From the NCBI GenBank assembly GCA_905479745.1, contig CAJQNO010000009.1, positions 1 to 37,322 on the forward strand: DNA of 37,322 bases. Direction: 5' to 3'. Each line of letters begins with the position of its first letter. Within the stretch, counting starts at the first letter, position 1. Shown piece after piece: positions 8,269-16,156 of the stretch. A program made the position numbers and the translations under genes. The notes beneath the pieces are model-generated. The model was not told the DNA's origin. It searched no databases and was given only the letters and a program-made list of their open reading frames with translations. Source of the DNA: an uncultured Flavobacteriaceae bacterium. GTDB lineage: Bacteria > Bacteroidota > Bacteroidia > Flavobacteriales > Flavobacteriaceae.

Positions 8269-8979
8269 TTAATTGGCCGCCAGGGCATTCATGATGTAGT
8301 GCAGATTATTTCCCACGGAAACATTGCGAAGTTCAACCTTTAATTTACGGTTGGAATTTACCACGAAGATCTTTTTGTCCTGGTTCTTTTCGAACGTATA
8401 GCTGTGGTTGTTAAGCAAATTCCACGATGAACCGTTTTTCTCCCATACCCGAATGTTACCTCTCGCATTGCCATCGGTACGTCTTACAATAATGCGTGCC
8501 TTCCCGGTACATGAAGGGTTGGTGTAGATGGTCTTATTTGTCTGCCCCAGTAATCTTCCGGAAACTTTACTCCCGGTAGTGGTTACGTTATTACTGTTCC
8601 CTTGGATCTTGGCGTCATACTTAAAGGTATTCGCCACAGATTGATTAACGATCTTTACCTTGATCTGCTTTCCATTAACCCCGTTAAGAGTTCTGGTCTG
8701 CCATCCTGATGGGATATAGGTACCATTATCGTATTCGATAGGATTGGATTGCATTACATTGTTTACATAAACATTTACCTGAGTTTCAGCACGTCCTCCC
8801 GTTTTTTTGATACGGATAGTCACCTGGTCTGAGGTTGCAGTGGTTGTTAATGTTCCCGGGTTGGCAGAATACACAGTTCCGGATTTCGAGGTTAGCGTAC
8901 GACTACATGTTTGTGCGATAGTCGTAAATGGCATGGCACAAAGTGCCAGCACGGCGATTAGAATACTTACTTTTTTCAT
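8269..8979 (-). CDS. Secreted protein with two copies of a repeated ~90-residue domain
   Basis: This 236-residue protein has a signal peptide (about 1-22, ending MPFTTIAQ) and a Cys soon after. Two related domains follow. Domain 1 (about 25-125) has VTIRIKKTGGRAE and then RTLNGVNGKQIKVKIVNQSV followed by ANTFKYDAK. Domain 2 (about 133-236) has GRLLGQTNKTIYTNPS, ARIIVRRTDGNARG and KLKVELRNVSVGNNLHYIM. The neighbouring gene at 7552-8103 carries one more copy. The fold looks all-beta and no catalytic motif is visible. I do not recognise the family. It has its own upstream regulatory block (9066-9110) and a leader of about 86 bases, so it is not simply the tail of the TonB receptor operon ending at 9132. 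Confidence 0.8.
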   Translation of the reverse strand: MKKVSILIAVLALCAMPFTTIAQTCSRTLTSKSGTVYSANPGTLTTTATSDQVTIRIKKTGGRAETQVNVYVNNVMQSNPIEYDNGTYIPSGWQTRTLNGVNGKQIKVKIVNQSVANTFKYDAKIQGNSNNVTTTGSKVSGRLLGQTNKTIYTNPSCTGKARIIVRRTDGNARGNIRVWEKNGSSWNLLNNHSYTFEKNQDKKIFVVNSNRKLKVELRNVSVGNNLHYIMNALAAN

Positions 8980-9065
8980 AATTGAAATTTAATTTGGTTA
9001 CTATTATTTGAATAGGGATAATTCTAATTATGATGCTAAAGTACGCGTGCATAACCACCTCACTA

Positions 9066-9110
9066 TCAAAGAAATCTGATAGAAATTTAAAATCTATGAA
9101 TTCAGGTAGG
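9066..9110 (-). promoter_or_regulatory. Conserved activator box plus promoter core, copy B
   Basis: On the minus strand, CCTACCTGAATTCATA followed by GATTTT (9089-9110) is spaced 15 bases from TTCTTTGA (9066-9073). This is the same architecture as the block at 8166-8210, with the rest of the intergenic DNA unrelated. It reads toward the gene starting at 8979. The core TGAATTCA is a perfect 8-base palindrome. Confidence 0.65.
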
Positions 9111-9131
9111 GGAAGAAGTTACCCTTATATT

Positions 9132-11681
9132 TTAGAATAAAAGTTGTAGTGAAAAATTGGGAGAAAGCCCCAGAGAGGTTGTTCTAACTTCGTTTATAGT
9201 ACTCTCTCCATTTGTATTCTCTGTGATAACGTAGCGAATATTTAAGGTATTTCGGGTGTCCAGAACATTTAGTACTGCCAGATTGATCTTTGCATCAACA
9301 TTCTCGGAGATCTCCCAGTTGTATTCCGCCGAAAGATCTACGCGATAATAATCGGTGAGGCGTTCTGCATTTGGGTTACCATAAGCTATGGTTTCGTTTA
9401 TGCCATCGGTAATGATCGCATCTTCGGTTAAAGGGGTAGTATAGGGTTTACCCGAATGATAATTAATCCCCGACGCCACTTTCAGGCGATCGAAGATTAG
9501 AGATCCGGCAAAAGTTGCAGTATGAGTTACGTCTAGATTGTGCGGGAAAGAAGTTGGTTGAAATGAGTTGAATTCGTAAGTATTATTGAGATACGCATAA
9601 CTTAACCAGATGCTATAGTTTTTCTCCTCTTTGTTAACCACAAATTCTGCGCCATTAGCCAGGTAACTTCCGCTACTGCGTAAGTATTGAAATTGGTTTT
9701 GAAAACCCTGGTTACCGGAGGAAATACCTTCCACTTCCTTATAAAAGCCTTCGGCATTTAGCAGCCACCCGTTTTTCTCAAAAAGTAGCCCCAGGGATGC
9801 CTGTCTACTCGTTACAATGGGAATATTTTCTTCATCGGCCAATACCCATCTGCGTTTTTCTACACCAAGAAAATCACTATCAAAATCGATGCGCTGAGTG
9901 GTAGCCTGACTTTTAAATTCTCCCTGTGCCTCCAGGGATAATCCGCCCACCAATTTCTGATGAAGCGCAATTCGCGGTTCGATAAGGAGCTTGTCGAACT
10001 TGGTAAAATAATTAAATCGTACACCACCGTTCAGCGTAGTATTATTATTAGAGGTATAGGTGAGTCCGGCAAATGCCGCATGAGTACGAAGTACATTTTT
10101 CTTAAAATCGACAAATCGCGGTAAATTAACTTCCTGTTCGTTCGTTATACCCGTTTCTACAAACTGGTAACCTCCCGATGCCGAAATATTATCGGACAGC
10201 TCCAGATTACCATCCAATTTAATTCCCGTCTCGAGCACATCATTTTCTTGAAAAACTTCCTGTGTAGTTAACAAGTCACGGTTAAGGGCCCTTAAGTAAT
10301 AGGTTGTAAGATAGGTGAGAACTCTGGTGCTGAAGGTGTCACTCCAGGCTCGTTCCCAACTCAATCCCCCCAGGATACTCTTTAGATCCAATTCACTGTT
10401 TTTAGATCGCTCGGTGTCCAAAATGGTTTCATTAAAAGTAAGGGTGTTGTTCATTGCTAAAAAATTCACCCGGAATTTATCTTTGTCGTTCATATCCCAT
10501 AGAAACCTTGTACTTACATCGTAAAAGCTAAAATCTTCCTCTGCAGCGATCTTTAAACCGCTTTCTGCAGGATCGGTATTTGAGATTTCGGTATCCTGAA
10601 AAACTTTTTCAGAATAGGTTTGATAGACTGGCGATTCCCATAACGCATTAAACGAACTACGCCCCGAAACTTGTATCGCTGCTTTCTCCGATACAGGAAG
10701 ATATGCAAAGGCGCTTCCGTTGATAAGGTTGAGACCCGCCCCGCCGTGAAAGCCTTCACTTAATTGGTCCCGCGACTTCATGGCTATCACACTCGATATT
10801 CCATCACCGTAACGAATTGGTGTACCATTCTTGTGCACCTTCACGTCTTGGGTGATGTCTGGATTAAAAGCAGAGATCAACCCGAAGAAATGCCCGCTCT
10901 GGTAGGATTTAATATCATTCCAGAGGATAAGATTTTCGTCGTGAGTACCTCCTCGAACATTAATATTGGAAATGGTCTCATTCACACTTTGTATTCCGGG
11001 CAGGGCCTGAGTAACAAATAGGATGTCGTTTTCCACCTGTCCTGGCAGTAAACCAAATTCGGATGTATTTATTCCGAAGGATCCATCCATATTCTTAGAG
11101 AGACCTTTAACGAGGAAATTTTTTATAAACACGGTTTGTAGGGTGGAAACTTCGGCGGGAACTAGTATAGCTTCGCAATTTAAATTTAGATCGGATACCG
11201 CGATCTGCCAGGGCTGATAACCAACAAAACGGATAAGCAGTTCTTCATTCAGTAGTGCCTTCGGAATAAAAAAAGTTCCATCTTCATTCGATAGCGTTCC
11301 GAAGGAAGTAAGATTGGAAACGATAGTCGCATTTTCCAGGGGTAATCCTGTATCTGCTGCAAGGATTCTTCCGCAGAGAAATTCGGAAGTATTTTTTACA
11401 ACAGTAATATATCGATCATCAATTTTATTAAATGTAAAAGGGATATTCTTTGAGAGATAATTCAGGGAAGCCTCGAGGGAGGGTTGAGGTTCGTACAATA
11501 AGGTAACATTGGCAATATCATCCACAGCATACGAAAAACGTACATTGAATGCCTGCTCTATAGATTGCAAGACCACAAGTAGGTTTTTATTCCCACCTTC
11601 CTGCGCTCTGCAAAACACTGTGGAAAGAGAAAGACAAATAATTAAGACGATCGTCCGCCCTTGCACAGCGCTATTTCGCAT
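9132..11681 (-). CDS. FecA-type TonB-dependent receptor with STN domain (cassette 1)
   Basis: This 849-residue outer membrane receptor should import an unknown ligand and signal its presence to FecR. It has a signal peptide (about 1-27, ending FCRAQ). An STN signalling domain follows (about 28-97), then a carboxypeptidase-regulatory-like beta domain (about 103-165, with GTLSNEDGTFFIP and FVGYQPW). The plug (about 200-310) contains LPGIQSVNETISNINVRGG, GHFFGLISAFNP and a YGDGISS turn. A 22-strand-type barrel ends in Phe (SLQLLF), as expected for Bam-assembled proteins. The ATG overlaps the fecR stop by 11 bases, so the two are translationally coupled. No SusD partner follows. It is a clear paralogue of the receptor at 17682-20189. 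The substrate cannot be read from the sequence. Confidence 0.95.
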   Translation of the reverse strand: MRNSAVQGRTIVLIICLSLSTVFCRAQEGGNKNLLVVLQSIEQAFNVRFSYAVDDIANVTLLYEPQPSLEASLNYLSKNIPFTFNKIDDRYITVVKNTSEFLCGRILAADTGLPLENATIVSNLTSFGTLSNEDGTFFIPKALLNEELLIRFVGYQPWQIAVSDLNLNCEAILVPAEVSTLQTVFIKNFLVKGLSKNMDGSFGINTSEFGLLPGQVENDILFVTQALPGIQSVNETISNINVRGGTHDENLILWNDIKSYQSGHFFGLISAFNPDITQDVKVHKNGTPIRYGDGISSVIAMKSRDQLSEGFHGGAGLNLINGSAFAYLPVSEKAAIQVSGRSSFNALWESPVYQTYSEKVFQDTEISNTDPAESGLKIAAEEDFSFYDVSTRFLWDMNDKDKFRVNFLAMNNTLTFNETILDTERSKNSELDLKSILGGLSWERAWSDTFSTRVLTYLTTYYLRALNRDLLTTQEVFQENDVLETGIKLDGNLELSDNISASGGYQFVETGITNEQEVNLPRFVDFKKNVLRTHAAFAGLTYTSNNNTTLNGGVRFNYFTKFDKLLIEPRIALHQKLVGGLSLEAQGEFKSQATTQRIDFDSDFLGVEKRRWVLADEENIPIVTSRQASLGLLFEKNGWLLNAEGFYKEVEGISSGNQGFQNQFQYLRSSGSYLANGAEFVVNKEEKNYSIWLSYAYLNNTYEFNSFQPTSFPHNLDVTHTATFAGSLIFDRLKVASGINYHSGKPYTTPLTEDAIITDGINETIAYGNPNAERLTDYYRVDLSAEYNWEISENVDAKINLAVLNVLDTRNTLNIRYVITENTNGESTINEVRTTSLGLSPNFSLQLLF

Positions 11682-12570
11682 ATATGGTTACATCATTTCC
11701 ATCGACAGTGTAGCCCAATTGTAATGGATCGCATATCGACCGCAGGGCAGAGTTCAGATTTTCGTGAGTGAAACTACCGGTAAATCGTTTGTTGGCTATA
11801 CTGTGAGGTGAGGTTATAGTAATAGGATAATGAGATTTTAGTTCGTTCAGTACTGTTATCAACGAAGCATTTTCAAAGCTACTTTCGTTATAGATCCAGG
11901 CAGGCTCCTGTGTTGTGGTAGTGGTATAAACAACTAGTTTATTGTTTTCTACCTTCAGTTTATTGCCTGCTGGCAATTTTATTAGGGTATCGTTAAATGC
12001 AACGCTTACCAGTCCTTCAAAGCATTTCACATTAAAAATTGTGTCCCTGGAAAACACATTGAACTGCGTTCCCAGAACCGTAACATCTCCCTGAGGAGTT
12101 TCAACTGTAAATGCATTTCCCTTACTCACTTTAAAGTACGCTTCTCCTTCTAACTTTAATAAACGGTTATTTTTCCAATTTCTTTTCTTATAACTTATTT
12201 CTGAATTTGAATTCAGCTGAACAATAGAATTATCAGGTAATGTGAACGTCTCCTTTTGGGCAACATCGGTGGAAACCGTCGTGCTTAAGGAGGATATGAA
12301 CACATAACTTACTACAACCAATACCATGATGGCTGCGATCTTGAGTAACCGGTTGTAAGCAGGTTTAGCTTGTCCCGATAGTTTCTTCTCTCTTCTTGAT
12401 TGAATGGCGTCGAAATTGGCTAAAGCATTAAATTGTGGTGGTTCAAAACCACTACTTGCTTCTGCCAGTCTGAGGTAATCCGCGAATTCGGGATCGGACC
12501 TCAACTGGGCGATCTCATCGGGGGTTGCCTCTTTATTGAGGTATTTATGTAAAATGTAATGTTTGTCCAT
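11671..12570 (-). CDS. fecR: FecR-type anti-sigma factor with DUF4974 tail (cassette 1)
   Basis: This 299-residue protein should hold the neighbouring ECF sigma factor at the inner membrane and release it when the TonB receptor is occupied. The cytoplasmic N-terminus (about 1-73) is followed by a single membrane helix (about 75-95, KIAAIMVLVVVSYVFISSL). A periplasmic FecR domain comes next (about 105-200, FTLPDNSIVQLNSNS, GEAYFKV, TVLGTQFNV). The C-terminal DUF4974 region (about 228-299) has RFTGSFTHENLNSALRSIC and would contact the STN domain. The gene lies 51 bases after the sigma stop, and that gap holds its own GGTAGG promoter (12589-12619). It overlaps the receptor gene. Confidence 0.95.
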   Translation of the reverse strand: MDKHYILHKYLNKEATPDEIAQLRSDPEFADYLRLAEASSGFEPPQFNALANFDAIQSRREKKLSGQAKPAYNRLLKIAAIMVLVVVSYVFISSLSTTVSTDVAQKETFTLPDNSIVQLNSNSEISYKKRNWKNNRLLKLEGEAYFKVSKGNAFTVETPQGDVTVLGTQFNVFSRDTIFNVKCFEGLVSVAFNDTLIKLPAGNKLKVENNKLVVYTTTTTQEPAWIYNESSFENASLITVLNELKSHYPITITSPHSIANKRFTGSFTHENLNSALRSICDPLQLGYTVDGNDVTIYAK

Positions 12571-12588
12571 AAGTCTGGTTTATCAAAC

Positions 12589-12619
12589 GTATAACAGTTC
12601 GAGCTGTTTTTACCCTACC
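12589..12619 (-). promoter_or_regulatory. ECF-sigma promoter in front of fecR, cassette 1
   Basis: On the minus strand GGTAGGGTAAAA (12608-12619) is separated by 10 bases from CTGTTATAC (12589-12597). The start of fecR is 18 bases further on. Three other sites in the window share this bipartite pattern and exact spacing. The upstream block begins only 2 bases beyond the sigma gene's stop codon (12622), so fecR and the receptor have a promoter separate from that of the sigma gene. Confidence 0.8.
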
Positions 12620-12621
12620 TG

Positions 12622-13137
12622 CTAAATATTTTTAAACTCTAATCGCAATTGCTTCAATGCCTGGCTCATACGTTTTTCAACAGCCTTTACACTTATATTA
12701 AGGTGTTCTGCGATCTCTGCATACTTCATTCCGTCTATACGGTTCAATAAAAAAGCGGTTCGTTGTGCTTCACTAAGATTGGAGATCGCATCCTGCAGTT
12801 TTTTATGATATTGCTTTTCTTCCAACACAAATTCGGGGGACTCATTATCTACTTTACTCGGAGTTAATTGAGCATGTTTCAATACCACCTTCTTATGTGC
12901 GATCTGGTTTAAGAAAGCATTGTTGGTAACTGTGAATAAAAAAGATTTTGCCTTTGCTAAAGCTACCTTGGCACAATTACTCCATAATTTTATGAAAGCA
13001 TCCTGTACCAGGTCATCCGCCTGTGCCTCATCGCCACATTTATAATATGCGAATCTCCATACAGACTGAGAAATATCATTGTACACCTGGTTAAATACCG
13101 CTTCATTGCAAACAGAATCAGGATCTTTCATAAACAC
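12622..13137 (-). CDS. ECF sigma-70 factor, FecI-like (cassette 1)
   Basis: This 171-residue protein carries sigma region 2 (about 15-85, with YYKCGDEAQADDLVQDAFIK) and sigma region 4 (about 110-168, with LNRIDGMKYAEIAEHLNISV). Region 3 is missing, as in ECF factors. It should direct RNA polymerase to the cassette promoters once FecR releases it. A second in-frame ATG six bases downstream (MKDPDS) is an equally possible start. The gene is divergent from the lipoprotein at 13234. Both flanks carry the GGTAGG bipartite promoter, the upstream one pointing away from it. Its own promoter looks like the housekeeping type (TATATTTG at 13154-13161). It is a close paralogue of the factor at 21142-21657. 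Confidence 0.95.
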   Translation of the reverse strand: MFMKDPDSVCNEAVFNQVYNDISQSVWRFAYYKCGDEAQADDLVQDAFIKLWSNCAKVALAKAKSFLFTVTNNAFLNQIAHKKVVLKHAQLTPSKVDNESPEFVLEEKQYHKKLQDAISNLSEAQRTAFLLNRIDGMKYAEIAEHLNISVKAVEKRMSQALKQLRLEFKNI

Positions 13138-13153
13138 ATTTCGAGGTTTGGAT

Positions 13154-13161
13154 CAAATATA
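13154..13161 (-). promoter_or_regulatory. Housekeeping-type -7 element of the cassette 1 sigma gene
   Basis: TATATTTG on the minus strand matches the Bacteroidota TAnnTTTG element exactly and lies 16 bases before the sigma ATG at 13137. No clear TTTG partner is seen at the usual upstream spacing, so the assignment is tentative. Confidence 0.4.
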
Positions 13162-13181
13162 TCAAATAATTTAGCATATGG

Positions 13182-13212
13182 GGTAGGGTAAAATCTAACT
13201 CTGCTGTTTTAC
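13182..13212 (+). promoter_or_regulatory. ECF-sigma promoter of the divergent repeat lipoprotein, cassette 1
   Basis: GGTAGGGTAAAA (13182-13193), 10 bases, then CTGTTTTAC (13204-13212), 21 bases before the ATG at 13234. The first block is identical over 12 bases to the one in front of fecR in the same cassette, and the spacing is the same. Confidence 0.8.
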
Positions 13213-13233
13213 TAGTAAATAATCCCAAAAAAA

Positions 13234-15018
13234 ATGCTACGAATGGAAAAGCTTACTAAACTACTTTTATTTACACTCCTCATATTTGGCGCGACCTTTA
13301 CCTCCTGCCAGAAGGAGGAAGAGATATTTATCGATGAAACCAACGAAGAAACGATCACGGCTAATTCGGTACTTGCAAATTTGCTTATCCGAACCTCTCA
13401 GAATTCGGGTAGTATAGATGATATAATAGATGGAAACAGTTGTGTGTCTGTAAAATTTCCGGTAACGGTGATCGCCAACGGACAGGAAGTGATCCTCACA
13501 GACGAGGACGACCTGGAAATCGTGGAGGCGATATTCAATCAGTTTCCTAACGACATAGATACCCTGGAGATCGTATTCCCAATTACGGTCATTCTCGATG
13601 ATTATACCGAAGTTGTTGTTAACAGCCAGGCCGAACTTGATGCTTTGATCGCCGCCTGTGAAAGCAGTGGTGGAGATGACTCCATAAGTTGTCTGGATTT
13701 CGAATACCCAATCACTTTCTTCATCTTCGATAATAACCAGCAACAAACCGGGACAGTAACGGTAAATAACGACCTGGAATTATACCTTTTCTTAAATAGC
13801 TTAGGCGACGATGACTTCTTCAGTATAGATTATCCAATCAATGTGATCCTTGATGATAACAGTGTGGTTACCGTTACCAACAATGCTCAACTACAACAGC
13901 TTATAGACGATTGTGAGAACAATAGTGGTAGTAATGATCCTATAGATCCCGTGGTGTTTGAACAAAACCTAACTAATGGGGTTTGGTATATTACCTATTT
14001 CTTTGACGATTTCGACGAAACTGATAATTACAACGGATACGAATTCAGCTTTGCTACAGATAATACAGCCCAGGCAACCAATGGCACCAATACAGTTCCC
14101 GGTACCTGGATGTTCGAGGGAGGAAGTACACCCGACCTGGTATTATTCTTCGGAACAAACTCACCTTTCGATGAATTGGACGACGACTGGGATATTATCG
14201 AAGCTACCAATGATATTATCAGGTTACGAGATGAAAGCGGTGACGGAAGTATAGATTATCTTACTTTCGAGAGAACTCCTCCTACAGGTGGAGGCGGTAA
14301 CACCAATGCACTTATCACCGAATTAACCACAGGTGTGTGGTACGTTAACTTACTGGATGACGATGGAAATATCGAAACCTGTGATTATGTGGATTACGTA
14401 TTCACCTATAACCTCAATGGTACAGCCACAGCGGTAAGCTCTTCTACAACCGTAAATGGTTTCTGGAGCGTGGAAGTTGATGATGGCGTGCTAAATCTTA
14501 TTCTAAATTTCGATATCACGGCAGATCCTAATTTCGACGACATTAATGACGACTGGGATGTCTCCAGCTTCAATTCGAACCTCATTAGCCTGCTTGATGT
14601 TAGCGGTGGCGGCGGTGGAACCGATATCCTCGAATTTGGAAGAAGTCCGGCCACAGGTTGTGGAGGCGGTGGAGGTACTGCCCAGGCCTTAATAGATACC
14701 CTTGAAGACGGGCAGTGGTTTGTAGCCGAGTACCTGGACGACGGGATCGATGAAACCATAGACTATAATGGCTATACCCTTACTTTCAATACAGGTGGAA
14801 CGGTAGTGGCGACAAACGGAACAAATACCTTCAATGGTAGTTGGGCAGTCACCGGTACAACCACCCTCGACCTTCTCCTGGATTTCGGAACCCAGTTCCC
14901 CTTCGACGAATTCAATGACGACTGGGATGTGCTAAACTTTACCAGCACATTGGTGGAACTTGAAGATGTAAGTGGCGGTGGCGGCGGAACAGATAACCTT
15001 ACATTTCAAAAATTATAA
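13234..15018 (+). CDS. Surface-type lipoprotein with two sets of tandem repeats (cassette 1)
   Basis: This 594-residue lipoprotein has its acylated Cys at residue 25 (TFTSC). QKEEE follows at once, close to the QK(D/E) surface-export signal known from Flavobacteriia, so it is probably exposed outside the cell. A second ATG at 13243 (MEKLTKLLLF) is a plausible start. Part A (about 60-235) has four repeats of roughly 45 residues with the pattern FPiTVi.dd...vvn...eLd.li, and Cys at the repeat boundaries. Part B has three lipocalin-like repeats of about 110 residues (about 243-352, 358-476, 483-594), each with G.W.v.y, gy.f.F..nG, DDWD and a D.SG...D.L.F ending, joined by poly-Gly linkers. It is divergent from the sigma gene and carries the cassette promoter. 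The ligand is unknown; a role with the TonB receptor is inferred. Confidence 0.85.
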   Translation: MLRMEKLTKLLLFTLLIFGATFTSCQKEEEIFIDETNEETITANSVLANLLIRTSQNSGSIDDIIDGNSCVSVKFPVTVIANGQEVILTDEDDLEIVEAIFNQFPNDIDTLEIVFPITVILDDYTEVVVNSQAELDALIAACESSGGDDSISCLDFEYPITFFIFDNNQQQTGTVTVNNDLELYLFLNSLGDDDFFSIDYPINVILDDNSVVTVTNNAQLQQLIDDCENNSGSNDPIDPVVFEQNLTNGVWYITYFFDDFDETDNYNGYEFSFATDNTAQATNGTNTVPGTWMFEGGSTPDLVLFFGTNSPFDELDDDWDIIEATNDIIRLRDESGDGSIDYLTFERTPPTGGGGNTNALITELTTGVWYVNLLDDDGNIETCDYVDYVFTYNLNGTATAVSSSTTVNGFWSVEVDDGVLNLILNFDITADPNFDDINDDWDVSSFNSNLISLLDVSGGGGGTDILEFGRSPATGCGGGGGTAQALIDTLEDGQWFVAEYLDDGIDETIDYNGYTLTFNTGGTVVATNGTNTFNGSWAVTGTTTLDLLLDFGTQFPFDEFNDDWDVLNFTSTLVELEDVSGGGGGTDNLTFQKL

Positions 15019-15041
15019 TTAATCCTCTTAAACTATATAAA

Positions 15042-15515
15042 ATGAAAAAGAAATTTTTAAATATCACAATGACGATCTTTTTTACAGTACTCCTGGTAGC
15101 ATGTTCAAAAGACGACTCTAACGATAGCTCGAATAACAGCAGTAGCGACCAGATCGCTCAGGCAAACCAGGTAGCTCAAAACGGCACCTGGAGGATCTCA
15201 TATTTCTGGGACACCGATAAAGATGAGACTTCCAACTTTACCGGTTATGAATTTAGTTTTAATAGTGATGGATCCCTGGTGGCGGTAAAAAACACAACAA
15301 CTGTAAATGGAACATGGTCTGTGACAAATAGTTCATCTTCCTCAAGCAGTAACGATGTAGATTTCAATATCTTTTTTTCGGTGCCCCAGGATAGTGATTT
15401 CGATGATCTAATAGATGATTGGGATATTATTTCTATCACCGATAACACGATAGAATTGACCGACGTAAGCGGAGGTAATGGTGGTACCGATTTCCTCACT
15501 TTCACTAAAATATAG
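15042..15515 (+). CDS. Small surface-type lipoprotein with one lipocalin-like repeat
   Basis: This 157-residue lipoprotein has its Cys at residue 21 (TVLLVAC) followed by SKDDSND, another likely surface-export signal. A Ser/Asn-rich linker leads into a single domain of about 110 residues (about 45-157). Its features are NGTWRISYFWDTDKDET, FTGYEFSFNSDGS, VNGTWSV, DDLIDDWDI and DVSGGNGGTDFLTFTKI. This is the same domain found three times at the end of the upstream gene. The gene begins 23 bases after that gene and is surely co-transcribed from the promoter at 13182-13212. The layout suggests that a repeat unit of the large protein duplicated into a stand-alone gene, or the reverse. No enzymatic motif is seen. 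Confidence 0.8.
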   Translation: MKKKFLNITMTIFFTVLLVACSKDDSNDSSNNSSSDQIAQANQVAQNGTWRISYFWDTDKDETSNFTGYEFSFNSDGSLVAVKNTTTVNGTWSVTNSSSSSSSNDVDFNIFFSVPQDSDFDDLIDDWDIISITDNTIELTDVSGGNGGTDFLTFTKI

Positions 15516-15711
15516 ATTGTTTGATTAGTTAGTGGAAAGGCCTTCAATTTAGGGATTTGGAATCAGTAGTGGATACTTTCTTGAATCGTTGTTCAAATTG
15601 ATTATGAAAAAGAAGAATCCCTCAACAGGAACGTAAAGATACCAGACGAGATCTATTTAGGAGGCCTTTATAAAAAATTTGCATGTCCTCCATTTTTTGC
15701 CCCACAAAAAG

Positions 15712-15743
15712 AAAGCCATCCGGGATATGGGATGGCTTTTATC
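15712..15743. terminator. Bidirectional terminator between cassettes 1 and 2
   Basis: AAAGCCATCC (15712-15721) pairs perfectly with GGATGGCTTT (15730-15739) around an 8-base loop, with T-rich DNA on both outer sides. It separates the plus-strand lipoprotein unit from the minus-strand unit ending at 15755. The 196 bases before it (15516-15711) hold no gene that I can support. Confidence 0.85.
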
Positions 15744-15754
15744 TTTGTAAGGAT

Positions 15755-16156
15755 TTATTGTTTTACTTTCTGAAGTAGCTCCTCCAACGCACTTCGTGCT
15801 TCCGAACGTTTTAATATCGCTTTTCGGCTTTTACCCTCTTCCGAAATAACTAGTACTGAAGTAAGCATTTCGCGTTTCATTTCATTTCCTTCCGAAGCTT
15901 TCATAATTTTTTCCGACAGGCTAAGAATAGTATTGAATTCATCTTTGGTAAGTTGTACTTCCGCAGGATCTCCTCCACTGTATACACCCGAAGAACTTTC
16001 TTCAGGAGTAACGGGACTGTAGATCAATGAAGTCCGGGTTATAGAATAATGATTGTTATTCTGATCGGAATATTGAATGCTCTTCACCGCCATAGATTTA
16101 CAGTTACACATAAGTATAGGAAGAAACATAAATGCCAGCAAATACTTTCGTCTCAT
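15755..16156 (-). CDS. Small hypothetical lipoprotein at the end of cassette 2
   Basis: This 133-residue protein has a hydrophobic leader ending in PILMCNCKS, so lipidation at one of the two Cys (17 or 19) is likely. The body has a short beta-prone part, then helical charged sequence (LTKDEFNTILSLSEKIMK, SEARSALEELLQKVKQ). No family is recognised. Its ATG overlaps the M28 peptidase stop by one base (TAATG), so translation is coupled and it is the last gene of the cassette 2 transcript. It may be an envelope partner of the peptidase, but that rests on position only. Confidence 0.7.
   Translation of the reverse strand: MRRKYLLAFMFLPILMCNCKSMAVKSIQYSDQNNNHYSITRTSLIYSPVTPEESSSGVYSGGDPAEVQLTKDEFNTILSLSEKIMKASEGNEMKREMLTSVLVISEEGKSRKAILKRSEARSALEELLQKVKQ

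Noticed and set aside
12611..12619. GTAGG/CCTAC as one common regulator site for both the sigma cassettes and the kinase-linked genes
   Set aside because: The cassette sites read GGTAGG toward the gene with a fixed yTGTTwTAy partner. The kinase-linked boxes read CCTAC toward the gene with TGAATTCATA. Orientation and partners differ, so the shared five bases are probably coincidence.
13267..13746. A 159-codon open frame on the minus strand inside the repeat lipoprotein gene
   Set aside because: It is antisense to a clear lipoprotein with repeats and a signal, has no leader or family pattern of its own, and arises from biased codon use in the repeats.
13234..15018. Poly-Gly/Asp runs as a sign of frameshift or misassembly
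   Set aside because: The frame is open over 594 codons, each run lies between well-formed repeats, and the repeats continue in phase.
15516..15711. A possible degraded gene between the small lipoprotein and the terminator
   Set aside because: Short readable stretches exist in several frames but none resembles a known protein or a neighbour, so it is left as non-coding.
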